This document shows positions 29,901 through 36,306 of a DNA stretch of 64,000 nt, one piece after another; within the stretch, counting starts at the first letter, position 1, and each line of letters opens with the position of its first letter. Source of the stretch: Parapedobacter composti. GTDB taxonomy: Bacteria > Bacteroidota > Bacteroidia > Sphingobacteriales > Sphingobacteriaceae. Location of the stretch: positions 186,001 to 250,000 of the forward strand of contig NZ_FOLL01000003.1 of NCBI RefSeq assembly GCF_900112315.1, in the 5' to 3' direction. Made by a program: the position numbers and the translations under genes. The notes beneath the pieces were generated by a model, which worked only from the letters and a program-made list of their open reading frames with translations, was not told where the DNA came from and made no database searches.

Positions 29901-30423
29901 AGCTGCCGTTTTCAGCGGTAAACGCCTGTTGCTGCACGCCGATGGTTTTGCCGCCTGTTTTCACGGCTATCGATACCCCGTTTATCGGATTTCCGGCGGC
30001 GTCAGTTACTTGGCCGGTTACGGTCGTTTGCAACCGTACCGTGGTTTTGCTGATTTCGCGTGCCTTGATGACAACGGTATTGTCGTGTATGGTATACGTC
30101 AAGGGCTGGTCGCTCAGCAGCTTATCCAGTGCTTCTGTTACGGTAACGTCAACCAAATGTACATCTACCGGGTGCCCCTTCCGCAGCAGTTGACCGTCCA
30201 CAATAAAATCATAGCCACTTTGTTTGCGCATTTCCGCAAAAACTTCCTCCAGCGAGGCATTCTTTTTCGATAAGGTGAACCGCTGTGCGAATCCGGGTAG
30301 CGCAATAGCCTGCGATACCACCAATAGAAAACCAATTATGGTTAATTGCAGCCGCATAAATAATGGAAAATAATGTCCTCCGGCAGAAGCCCGGAGCCTT
30401 TTCATAACATAATTAAAATACAT
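26950..30423 (-). CDS. SusC/RagA TonB-dependent transporter with STN domain (locus 1)
   Basis: 1157 residues from ATG 30423. A signal region precedes an STN domain (about 45-110), the sensor used in FecR/sigma signalling, then a carboxypeptidase-like beta domain (about 120-205), a plug with the RagA-type YGSQRRKNITGSVATI motif, and a 22-stranded barrel ending in FGIRAGF. It imports a substrate with energy from TonB and signals its presence to the FecR encoded just upstream. A GC-rich hairpin separates it from fecR. Confidence 0.94.
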   Translation of the reverse strand: MYFNYVMKRLRASAGGHYFPLFMRLQLTIIGFLLVVSQAIALPGFAQRFTLSKKNASLEEVFAEMRKQSGYDFIVDGQLLRKGHPVDVHLVDVTVTEALDKLLSDQPLTYTIHDNTVVIKAREISKTTVRLQTTVTGQVTDAAGNPINGVSIAVKTGGKTIGVQQQAFTAENGSYSIRVPAENAILVFSHLAFTTAEVPINGRAQINISLQERSNELDETVVIAYGSQRRKNITGSVATISADQLQDLPPVVNLEESLKGFAAGVMVQQENGQPGAATRVRIRGSASLLGSNQPLYVVDGVPVLAESNIPDDGSARNTEMLNLGLNSPLNNLNPADIESISVLKDASATAIYGSRAAGGVVIITTKSGSAAGKPVFQFNSSLAIQQAQVADALNANQFRDIWTEAANNSTLNNPFINSVRDGSYFGTANTDWAKEAGVNNAVTRQVNFSASGGNERLRYFTSLGYTGNDGVIRNSAFDRYNLLSKIEISATDFLKIGANINLSTSDQLSTPGASLSNIYTYRPDIPVYNPDGSFTYSPFSSQENPVARTNILNTNQTNLLVGSIFAEANFARYFVLRSALSINYNNGNQRSYYPGYTNLGGYHMTNGPGDGYAQESSSRGISRLWENTLNYNQRFSDIHHVDGVVGASWQGDSNSYLKASGRGFAQDEILTNLSSATRDLWIGSHETQWGLISFFGRANYTLLDRYLFTASARTDGSSKFGTNNQWAFFPTFAAGWRISEEPFMQWAGFVQELKLRASWGLTGQQNFGPYQWRALYEANNYDGRPGYSQLQLGNAGLRWEVTPQTDIGLDFSLFNGRLSGAVDYYDRLTRDALFHMQTPLSTGFTTTIANLGSVRNRGIELTIEGDLIRRGDFTWSMMVNASRNRNRLETLNEDFLNSTTGIISPPGGGSLRLNQPLGLHFGYVADGIIQSQEQLDQLNAQAHDGIYHQPGTAPGDILFRDITGPNGVPDGKITSLDQTVIGNPMPNIWGGFSSTFRYKGLRLTAMFNYTVGNDILWVSQSQSINFVGTTLPSYGENKLAMVMDRWTPERPTDQPRAVYGDPNRNYLTSSYYVHDGSFLRLNNLYLEYNLPQNLLSRTNFFNNIQLFGSARNLLTITKYPGADPEVSHMFNNDLNAGRDLGYFPVAKTFTFGIRAGF

Positions 30424-30515
30424 AAATTTGAACCTCAAGGTTACCTGTTTTGTTTGGTTATAACTTCAATTAACCTGCTCCTGACGCAGGTGTCGATGGG
30501 TAGCTACTTTTTTTG

Positions 30516-30541
30516 GCCGGGCGTGTTGGCGCACGCCCGGC
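30516..30541 (-). repeat. GC-rich hairpin between fecR and susC (locus 1)
   Basis: A perfect 10-bp stem GCCGGGCGTG/CACGCCCGGC with a 6-nt loop. In the direction of transcription (minus) it is followed by A-runs rather than T, so it is not a standard terminator. A similar CCGGGCG hairpin occupies the same place in locus 2. Confidence 0.7.
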
Positions 30542-30568
30542 TTTGTTGTTTACCCGCGTTCGGTAAGT

Positions 30569-31780
30569 CTATATGATCACCACAACCCTCCTTTCATCGC
30601 GGTTAGCACCCTCCTCAATTCTGAATTTAACGTTGCCGGTCATTTCCATGACGCGCAGCACAGACCGGATGTTTTTATTGCGTGACACCATGCCGTAAAA
30701 CGTGATGCCGGTGGGGTCACCCTCGTATACGACCTCCACATCATACCAGCGTTCGAGCTTTTTCATGATGGTCTCCAGGGGTTCATTTTCGAAAACGAAA
30801 TCCCCCGCTTTCCAACTTGTTGCGGCGGCAACAGCGGCTTTGGCTACGGTAGTGGTGGCACCTGCTACCGTGCTCTGCTCCCCGGGCGAGAGCGTGTTCA
30901 CGCTGTTGGATTGCAGGTTAACGATTTGCAAGGCCCCTTCGGTCAAGGTTGTCCGGGTCTCATGTTCGTCCGGGTAGGCGGCTATATTGAACGAGGTGCC
31001 CAGCACCTGCGCACGCTGCGCTGCGCTCTTGACGATAAACGGCCTTTCAGGGTCGCTGGCTACCTCAAAATAAGCTTCTCCGGTGACATGGACGATGCGC
31101 TGCTGTCTGCCGAATGTGCTGGGGTATTGCAGTGTCGACGCCGCATTCAGCCAAACGGTCGTTCCATCAGACAGCGCTATGCGGAACGTCTGACCGTTGG
31201 CAGTAGCCAGTGTGTGGATGCGGTTCGGATCGCCCGTTTGCCGTGGGGCGTCGTAGAACAGCCTTCCGTCCGGTGCTTTACTGACGACTATACCTCCCTC
31301 ATCGGCTATCGTTCCCGTTGCCGCATCAGCCAGCACAATTTTCCTGCCGTCTGCCAGCGTCAGTGTCGCGCCCGTCTGCCCGGGGGGCACATCCATCGCC
31401 TGGGCCATCGGCGCTGCCGCTTGCCGCTGCTGCCGCATGAAAAACCCGAACCCCAATAACAGAATCGCCGCCGCGCCCAGCCAGGCCGCTAAGCGTTGTT
31501 GCCGGGCATATCTACGGATAGGGCGCACGTTCACCGGATGGGCTTGCCGGATTTGTCCCAGCATATCGTCCCATTCGGTTTCGTCATATCTGTCCAACGG
31601 TTCGGCAGCCGCCATACGGTCGGCCAGCAGGTTACTAATCGCCTCATCATGGGTGCCAGCAGCAAGCAGGGCATAAAGTTCGGCCGTCTCTGCCGGAGTG
31701 GCGGTTTTATCGGCATACCGGTCCAATAGTATCGCCAAGCGGTTGCTTTGGCCGTCATTTCCGTTGTTGTTCGTCTCCAC
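30569..31780 (-). CDS. FecR-family anti-sigma/regulator protein (locus 1)
   Basis: 403 residues from GTG 31780, taken because the FecR N-terminal cytoplasmic part starts here and no ATG is near. One membrane helix (about 92-110, AAWLGAAAILLLGFGFF) separates the cytoplasmic anti-sigma region from the periplasmic FecR domain (AYFEVASDPERPFIV, VLGTSFNIAAY). A DUF4974-like STN-interacting domain lies at the C-terminus. It should hold the sigma factor of 31848-32444 inactive until the STN domain of SusC signals substrate. The gene lies between sigma and susC. Confidence 0.92.
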   Translation of the reverse strand: METNNNGNDGQSNRLAILLDRYADKTATPAETAELYALLAAGTHDEAISNLLADRMAAAEPLDRYDETEWDDMLGQIRQAHPVNVRPIRRYARQQRLAAWLGAAAILLLGFGFFMRQQRQAAAPMAQAMDVPPGQTGATLTLADGRKIVLADAATGTIADEGGIVVSKAPDGRLFYDAPRQTGDPNRIHTLATANGQTFRIALSDGTTVWLNAASTLQYPSTFGRQQRIVHVTGEAYFEVASDPERPFIVKSAAQRAQVLGTSFNIAAYPDEHETRTTLTEGALQIVNLQSNSVNTLSPGEQSTVAGATTTVAKAAVAAATSWKAGDFVFENEPLETIMKKLERWYDVEVVYEGDPTGITFYGMVSRNKNIRSVLRVMEMTGNVKFRIEEGANRDERRVVVII

Positions 31781-31847
31781 GTGGGTTGTTTTTATGGGAT
31801 GTGACACCCCTCCGCAGCCAAAGGGGTATCCGGCATGAAAAAAATTA

Positions 31848-32444
31848 TTATGACATTGCCATGAACACCGCCAGCGACAGCATGCTGCCCCGGTCGGCAA
31901 GGAAGCGGCGGATGTACCGCTTAGCGTGGGTGATTTGTTTTTTAACCGTCTCCCGCGAGATGCCCAGCCGTTTGGCAATCTCCTCGTGCGACAACCCTTC
32001 TTGGCGGCTTAGCTCCCAGATGCGTTTCCGTTGGGTAGGCAGTTGGTCCACGGCAGTGTCAATCAATGCGGCGGTTTCCCGGAAGGCCAGGCGTTCTTCC
32101 GTGGGGTACGACAGCTCGGTGGCCCCTGCAGCAAGCTGCGCCATCAATTGAGCGTTGCGGCTCACCTGCTTCATGAAATTCAGTGTGCGGTTCGAAGCAA
32201 CGTGAAAGAGATAAGACGTGGGGTGTTCAATATCGGCGAGCAGTTCGCGTTTGAGCCATAAGTGCACGAAAATATCCTGTACGAGTTCCCTGGCGGCCTC
32301 TTCGGCGCGAACCATCTTCAGTATAAAGGGGTAAAGCCGCCGGTTATAATGGTGGAAGATAATTTCAAACGCACGCTCATCGCCCCGGGCCAATCGCGCA
32401 AAGAGTTCCGAGTCGTCAATCAAGTTGTGTATCCGTTTTGCCAT
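31848..32444 (-). CDS. ECF RNA polymerase sigma factor (locus 1)
   Basis: 198 residues from ATG 32444. Region 2 (about 20-90, with FHHYNRRLYPFILKM and ELVQDIFVHLWLKR) and region 4 (about 125-180, LPTQRKRIWELSRQEGLSHEEIA plus the helix SRETVKKQ) are clear (long motifs given only in part here). It belongs to the Bacteroidota ECF group paired with FecR. It should drive susC, susD and the protease when released. A -7-like TAAATTTG lies at 32480-32473 on the minus strand. Confidence 0.93.
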   Translation of the reverse strand: MAKRIHNLIDDSELFARLARGDERAFEIIFHHYNRRLYPFILKMVRAEEAARELVQDIFVHLWLKRELLADIEHPTSYLFHVASNRTLNFMKQVSRNAQLMAQLAAGATELSYPTEERLAFRETAALIDTAVDQLPTQRKRIWELSRQEGLSHEEIAKRLGISRETVKKQITHAKRYIRRFLADRGSMLSLAVFMAMS

Positions 32445-32507
32445 CCACCACACTCCATCCAGCGTATCGCGGCAAATTTACGGATTTTACGTCATTTTCA
32501 GGTGTTG

Positions 32508-33017
32508 TCACAGGGTATTTACGGTTTTTTGCAGTTCCGGGTCATCCGCCTTCACGGCATAATATTTGGCAATCCGGCCGTCGGGCGCGATAATGAGGTA
32601 CCGCGGTATCCAGTTCAGGTCAATGGCGTTGGTGAAGGCATTTTTCCAGCCCGTCTTAAACCAGTAGTGTTCGCCCTTCAAATTAAATTTCTGGATGCCG
32701 TCTCGCCATTGCTGCTCCTCGCGGTCAAGCGAAAAATATACCGTGCGCACATCGGGGTTGGCCTGTTGGAAGGCGTAAAGTTCGGGAAATCCTTTCAGGC
32801 AGTCGGGGCACCACGTGGCCCAGATGTACAGCAACACGGTTTGGCCCTTATTCGCTTCCAATACTGAGCCCGCCGTTGTTTCCTGCCCGTCCAGCGCAAA
32901 CAGCGGCTGTAGCAGTGCACTATCCGGAAATGCCGTTTTGGAAACCGCCGGGGGTTGTTGTGCCACAGCGGCTTGCGCCATTAAGACGCCGAATATGATG
33001 GTGTGGATAAATTTCAT
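32508..33017 (-). CDS. TlpA-family thioredoxin-like protein
   Basis: 169 residues from ATG 33017. A signal peptide (MKFIHTIIFGVLMAQAAVA) precedes a single thioredoxin domain with W-C-P-D-C in YIWATWCPDC and the cis-Pro segment LNWIPRYLI. It is predicted to be a periplasmic disulfide reductase or redox sensor. It is 54 bp upstream of the sigma gene on the same strand and might be transcribed with it. A TACCTTTG element ends only 4 nt before the ATG, so the mRNA could lack a leader. Confidence 0.88.
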   Translation of the reverse strand: MKFIHTIIFGVLMAQAAVAQQPPAVSKTAFPDSALLQPLFALDGQETTAGSVLEANKGQTVLLYIWATWCPDCLKGFPELYAFQQANPDVRTVYFSLDREEQQWRDGIQKFNLKGEHYWFKTGWKNAFTNAIDLNWIPRYLIIAPDGRIAKYYAVKADDPELQKTVNTL

Positions 33018-33089
33018 GCCCCAAAGGTACGGTTTTCCGAAGTTGCAGGGAAATTTCAGCATGCGGCCGGCCAATGTATCATGTGCATT

Positions 33090-33119
33090 TTGCGCAGCTT
33101 TCCTTTTTGCCTATGTTTG
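33090..33119 (+). promoter_or_regulatory. Promoter of the CE15 esterase gene
   Basis: TTG (33090-33092), exactly 19 nt, TATGTTTG (33112-33119): a close match to the Bacteroidota primary-sigma consensus. ATG 33176 follows after 56 nt. Confidence 0.7.
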
Positions 33120-33175
33120 CGAACCAGTTTTAGCCTTTGTTGTTGGAGTTAGCGTAAAAGCCTTAATTTAAAGCC

Positions 33176-34450
33176 ATGAAGAAAACGATATATGTTACCG
33201 CTGCGGCCTTTGTCCTTTCTACGGGAGCATTAGCGCAGCGAAGAGACGTCAATTACGATGAGTCAAAAGTGCCGGCCTATACCTTGCCGGATCTGTTGGT
33301 TACCCAGCGTGGCCAGCGGGTTACCACTGCCGAACAATGGGAGCGGCAACGGCGACCCGAGATTTTGGAACTTTTCGCCGCCCAGATGTACGGCCGTACG
33401 CCTACGCATGCTATTCCGGTACGCTATGAAGTGCTTACCGAGAATCCCCAGGCCCTGGGGGGCAAGGCTACCAGCCGGCAGGTTAAGTTTATTTTCAGCA
33501 ACGGGAAGAAGACGCTGGAAGCCCTCCTGCTGCTGTATTTGCCAAACCAGGTGACAGGTAAGGTGCCGGTGTTTGTAGGTTACAATTTCAAGGGCAATCA
33601 CAGCACCACGTTAGACACCACCATCCTTTATTCAAAAAACTTTGCCCTGGTGAAAGAACCCGGCCACCCCGATTGGGAGCGGGGCTGTCAGACCAACCGG
33701 TGGCCGTTTGACGATATTATTGCCCGCGGTTACGGCGTGGCCACCATGTGTTACCACGATATCTTCCCCGATAAACCGGGCTTGAAAGACCACAGCGCCG
33801 TGTCGCTCTTTCCCGGCTATGGCGAGGGCGAGGAAGCCCCAGATGAGTGGCAGGCTATCGGCGCATGGGCGTGGGGTTCCAGCCGTATTTTGGATTACCT
33901 GGCTACAGAACCCCGCATAGCGATGGAGCGCATTGCCATCATGGGCCACTCCCGGCAGGGCAAAGCTGCGCTGTGGGCAGGGGCGCAAGATACCCGCTTC
34001 AAAATCGTTATATCCAACGATTCCGGTGCGGGCGGCGCGGCCCTATCCCGGCGTAAGTATGGAGAAACCATTGCCATCGTGAGCGGCATTAAGCCCGCCT
34101 GGTTCTGTCCTGCACTTAACCAATACCACGGCCGCGAAGAGGCCATGCCGTTTGACCAGCACCAGCTCATCGCGCTGATGGCGCCACGGCCCGTATACGT
34201 GGCCAGTGCCGAGGAAGATCGCTGGGCAGACCCTAAGGGCGAGTACCTGTCTGCTTACCATGCCGGCCCGGCGTATGCGCTATACGGATTGAAAGGCTTG
34301 CCCTCGGCTACGCCGCTCCCTGTTCATCAGCCCATCCACAACCACATTGGCTATCATATACGTGCGGGCAAGCACGATGTTACTGACTATGATTGGCAGG
34401 CCTTCCTTGATTTCGCCGATAGGCATTTCGGGAAGCCGAACGCCCGATAG
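33176..34450 (+). CDS. CE15 glucuronoyl esterase
   Basis: 424 residues with a signal peptide ending near ALAQ. The alpha/beta hydrolase nucleophile is S259 in GHSRQGK, the CE15 signature (GxSRxGK); H400 in GKHD and an acidic residue near E345 would complete the triad. CE15 enzymes cut ester bonds between 4-O-methylglucuronic acid of xylan and lignin alcohols. It has its own strong promoter and precedes the sigma/fecR/susCD genes of locus 2, so glucuronoxylan-derived material is a possible substrate for that locus. Assignment to CE15 is firm; its link to the locus is inference. Confidence 0.88.
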   Translation: MKKTIYVTAAAFVLSTGALAQRRDVNYDESKVPAYTLPDLLVTQRGQRVTTAEQWERQRRPEILELFAAQMYGRTPTHAIPVRYEVLTENPQALGGKATSRQVKFIFSNGKKTLEALLLLYLPNQVTGKVPVFVGYNFKGNHSTTLDTTILYSKNFALVKEPGHPDWERGCQTNRWPFDDIIARGYGVATMCYHDIFPDKPGLKDHSAVSLFPGYGEGEEAPDEWQAIGAWAWGSSRILDYLATEPRIAMERIAIMGHSRQGKAALWAGAQDTRFKIVISNDSGAGGAALSRRKYGETIAIVSGIKPAWFCPALNQYHGREEAMPFDQHQLIALMAPRPVYVASAEEDRWADPKGEYLSAYHAGPAYALYGLKGLPSATPLPVHQPIHNHIGYHIRAGKHDVTDYDWQAFLDFADRHFGKPNAR

Positions 34451-34512
34451 GCCCGCATGTTGTGCTGTTACCAGCGCTTTCTCGCGAGGGAGCTGGTAAC
34501 GGCCTTTCGGGC
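34451..34512 (+). repeat. Nested hairpin after the CE15 gene
   Basis: GTTACCAGC (34467-34475) pairs perfectly with GCTGGTAAC (34492-34500), and GCCCG (34451-34455) with CGGGC (34508-34512) closes an outer stem. No T-run follows, so factor-independent termination is uncertain. Confidence 0.55.
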
Positions 34513-34584
34513 AGTAAACTTCACAATAAGCTAATCTTAGGTCAATGCCGGCTTGATGTTGCTGCTGTATCCTTGCCCGGTGTA

Positions 34585-35211
34585 ATGGAGCGACATACAG
34601 ACGCCGATTTGCTGGCGTTGATTCGGCAAGACGATCATCAGGCATTCAGCCGGCTGATGGGAAAATACCGCGCAGCGCTGGTAGGCTATATACGCAAGCG
34701 GGTGGGGAGCGGTCAGGAGGCCGAAGACCACGTGCAGGACATTTTTCTCTCCTTATGGCAAAACAGGCATCAGGTCGGCCCCGACCCTTCGGGCAGCCTG
34801 GCGGGTTACCTTTATACCGCTGCCAAATATACCGTCATTGACTGCTATGCCAAGCGCAGGGCTGAAGTTCCCTATGGCGATATGCTCGGCGAGATTCTCG
34901 ATATTGCGGCGCATGAGCGGGTCGATACGGATTACCTGGTCGCCGAGTTGCAGGCCATCATCGGCCATGAAGTTGCACAGATGCCCGGTCGGCTCCGGCA
35001 AGTCTATCAGCTGAGCCGTGAAGAAAACCTTTCCATCAAAGAAATCGCCCTTCAGCTCATGCTGTCCGAGCAGACGATAAAGAACAACATTTCGGCCGCG
35101 CTGTACCAGCTGCGCAGCGCCATCCGCCGGTATAAGGAGGGCGTTTTGGCCGCCGTGATCCTCCTCCGGTTTGCCATCCAGTTATTTAACGATTGTTTAA
35201 CCTTGCTTTAA
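34585..35211 (+). CDS. ECF RNA polymerase sigma factor (locus 2)
   Basis: 208 residues from ATG 34585; the open frame upstream to 34462 is not sigma-like. Region 2 (LMGKYRAALVGYIRKRV, EDHVQDIFLSLWQNR) and region 4 (LPGRL-like, LSREENLSIKEIALQLMLS, EQTIKNNIS) are present. A C-terminal hydrophobic stretch (about 185-205, VLAAVILLRFAIQLF) follows, as in many sigma factors of this Bacteroidota group. It is paired with the FecR 35 bp downstream and should control susC, susD and the HD gene. Confidence 0.93.
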   Translation: MERHTDADLLALIRQDDHQAFSRLMGKYRAALVGYIRKRVGSGQEAEDHVQDIFLSLWQNRHQVGPDPSGSLAGYLYTAAKYTVIDCYAKRRAEVPYGDMLGEILDIAAHERVDTDYLVAELQAIIGHEVAQMPGRLRQVYQLSREENLSIKEIALQLMLSEQTIKNNISAALYQLRSAIRRYKEGVLAAVILLRFAIQLFNDCLTLL

Positions 35212-35246
35212 AGTACTTCCTGCCCACTTGCGAGATATAGAGGGCA

Positions 35247-36221
35247 ATGGAAGACAACAAACCAAACGACCAGCAGATCCGGGATCTGCTGCGGCGCTAC
35301 GTAGCCGGCGAGGCCAGCGATGCCGAGCGCCGGGCAGTAGATGCCTGGTACCGCCTTTTTGTCGATCAGGCCCCGGCGCCGCAGGCAGAAGAGGCGGAGG
35401 GGCCGCGCGCCACGGGGGCCGCAACGGCTACGCCTCCAGCCCGGCCGGGTGTTTTCCGGCGCTACCGCTGGTGGGCGGTGGCCGCATCGCTGCTGGTTGC
35501 CGTATGGTGGGGCGGCACGCTGCTGTTGCGGAGTGGCCACGAGCCGCAGGGCAACGATAGCGCCACCGTGCGCCTTTTCAGCAGCGCCGAACACCGCAAA
35601 CGGATCGAGCTGCCGGACGGCACCGTGGTGATGCTCAATGTACACAGCCAGCTCGAAGTGCCCGAAGACTTTAACGCCGGCCATCGGCATGTGGCGCTTA
35701 CCGGCGAGGCATTCTTCGATGTCGCCAGGATGCCGGAAAGCCCCTTTTCTGTGCGGTCCGGCCTGCTTACCACGCGGGTGCTGGGCACGTCCTTCAATGT
35801 AGAGGGGTATGCCGAAGATAAAACGGTGAAGGTCGCCGTGGTAAGCGGGCTTGTCGAGGTGTCGAAAGCCACGGCCGGCAAACCCGATTCGCTGTTGTCC
35901 GGGGGCATCGCCAGAAACCAGACCCTTACCTTCCGGAAAGACGACGGTTCGGTAGCCATCCGGACCGAAGACAGCCGCCTCATCAGCGCCTGGCAAACGG
36001 GCGAGCTGGATATTAACAGGCTCACCCTGCCCGAGCTGGGCCACAAGCTGGCCCGCCATTTCAACCGCACGCTCGTCATCGACCCGCGGTTGACCGATGA
36101 TACACGGTATACGATACATTTCGCCAACGAAAATCTACGGGAAATCATGGACGTGCTTGCCGAAATGACCCATGCAAATTTTGAAGAGAAAGGAGGTAAA
36201 TTGTTGATACAGCCCAACTAA
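35247..36221 (+). CDS. FecR-family anti-sigma/regulator protein (locus 2)
   Basis: 324 residues. The cytoplasmic part (1-75) is followed by one helix (about 78-94), a FecR domain (GEAFFDVARMPESPFSV, VLGTSFNVEGY) and a C-terminal DUF4974-like domain (LRRIMD-like, here ENLREIMDVLAEM). It receives the signal from the STN domain of the adjacent SusC and controls the sigma factor upstream. GC is notably high. It is followed by a GC-rich hairpin before susC. Confidence 0.93.
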   Translation: MEDNKPNDQQIRDLLRRYVAGEASDAERRAVDAWYRLFVDQAPAPQAEEAEGPRATGAATATPPARPGVFRRYRWWAVAASLLVAVWWGGTLLLRSGHEPQGNDSATVRLFSSAEHRKRIELPDGTVVMLNVHSQLEVPEDFNAGHRHVALTGEAFFDVARMPESPFSVRSGLLTTRVLGTSFNVEGYAEDKTVKVAVVSGLVEVSKATAGKPDSLLSGGIARNQTLTFRKDDGSVAIRTEDSRLISAWQTGELDINRLTLPELGHKLARHFNRTLVIDPRLTDDTRYTIHFANENLREIMDVLAEMTHANFEEKGGKLLIQPN

Positions 36222-36227
36222 AAAAAA

Positions 36228-36251
36228 CCGGGCGAAGTGCCGCTCGCCCGG
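36228..36251 (+). repeat. GC-rich hairpin between fecR and susC (locus 2)
   Basis: CCGGGCGA/TCGCCCGG, a perfect 8-bp stem with an 8-nt loop, preceded by a run of eight A right after the fecR stop and followed by a weak AATCTTTC. It corresponds in place and sequence to the hairpin of locus 1. Confidence 0.7.
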
Positions 36252-36306
36252 AATCTTTCAAAGATGTACTTTAATGAAATTGCGAATCCACTAAAGACAA
36301 TCAAAA

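Noticed and set aside
35208-36119. 303-codon minus-strand frame opposite fecR of locus 2
   Set aside because: High GC keeps antisense frames open here. The plus-strand FecR has all domain features, whereas this frame has none.
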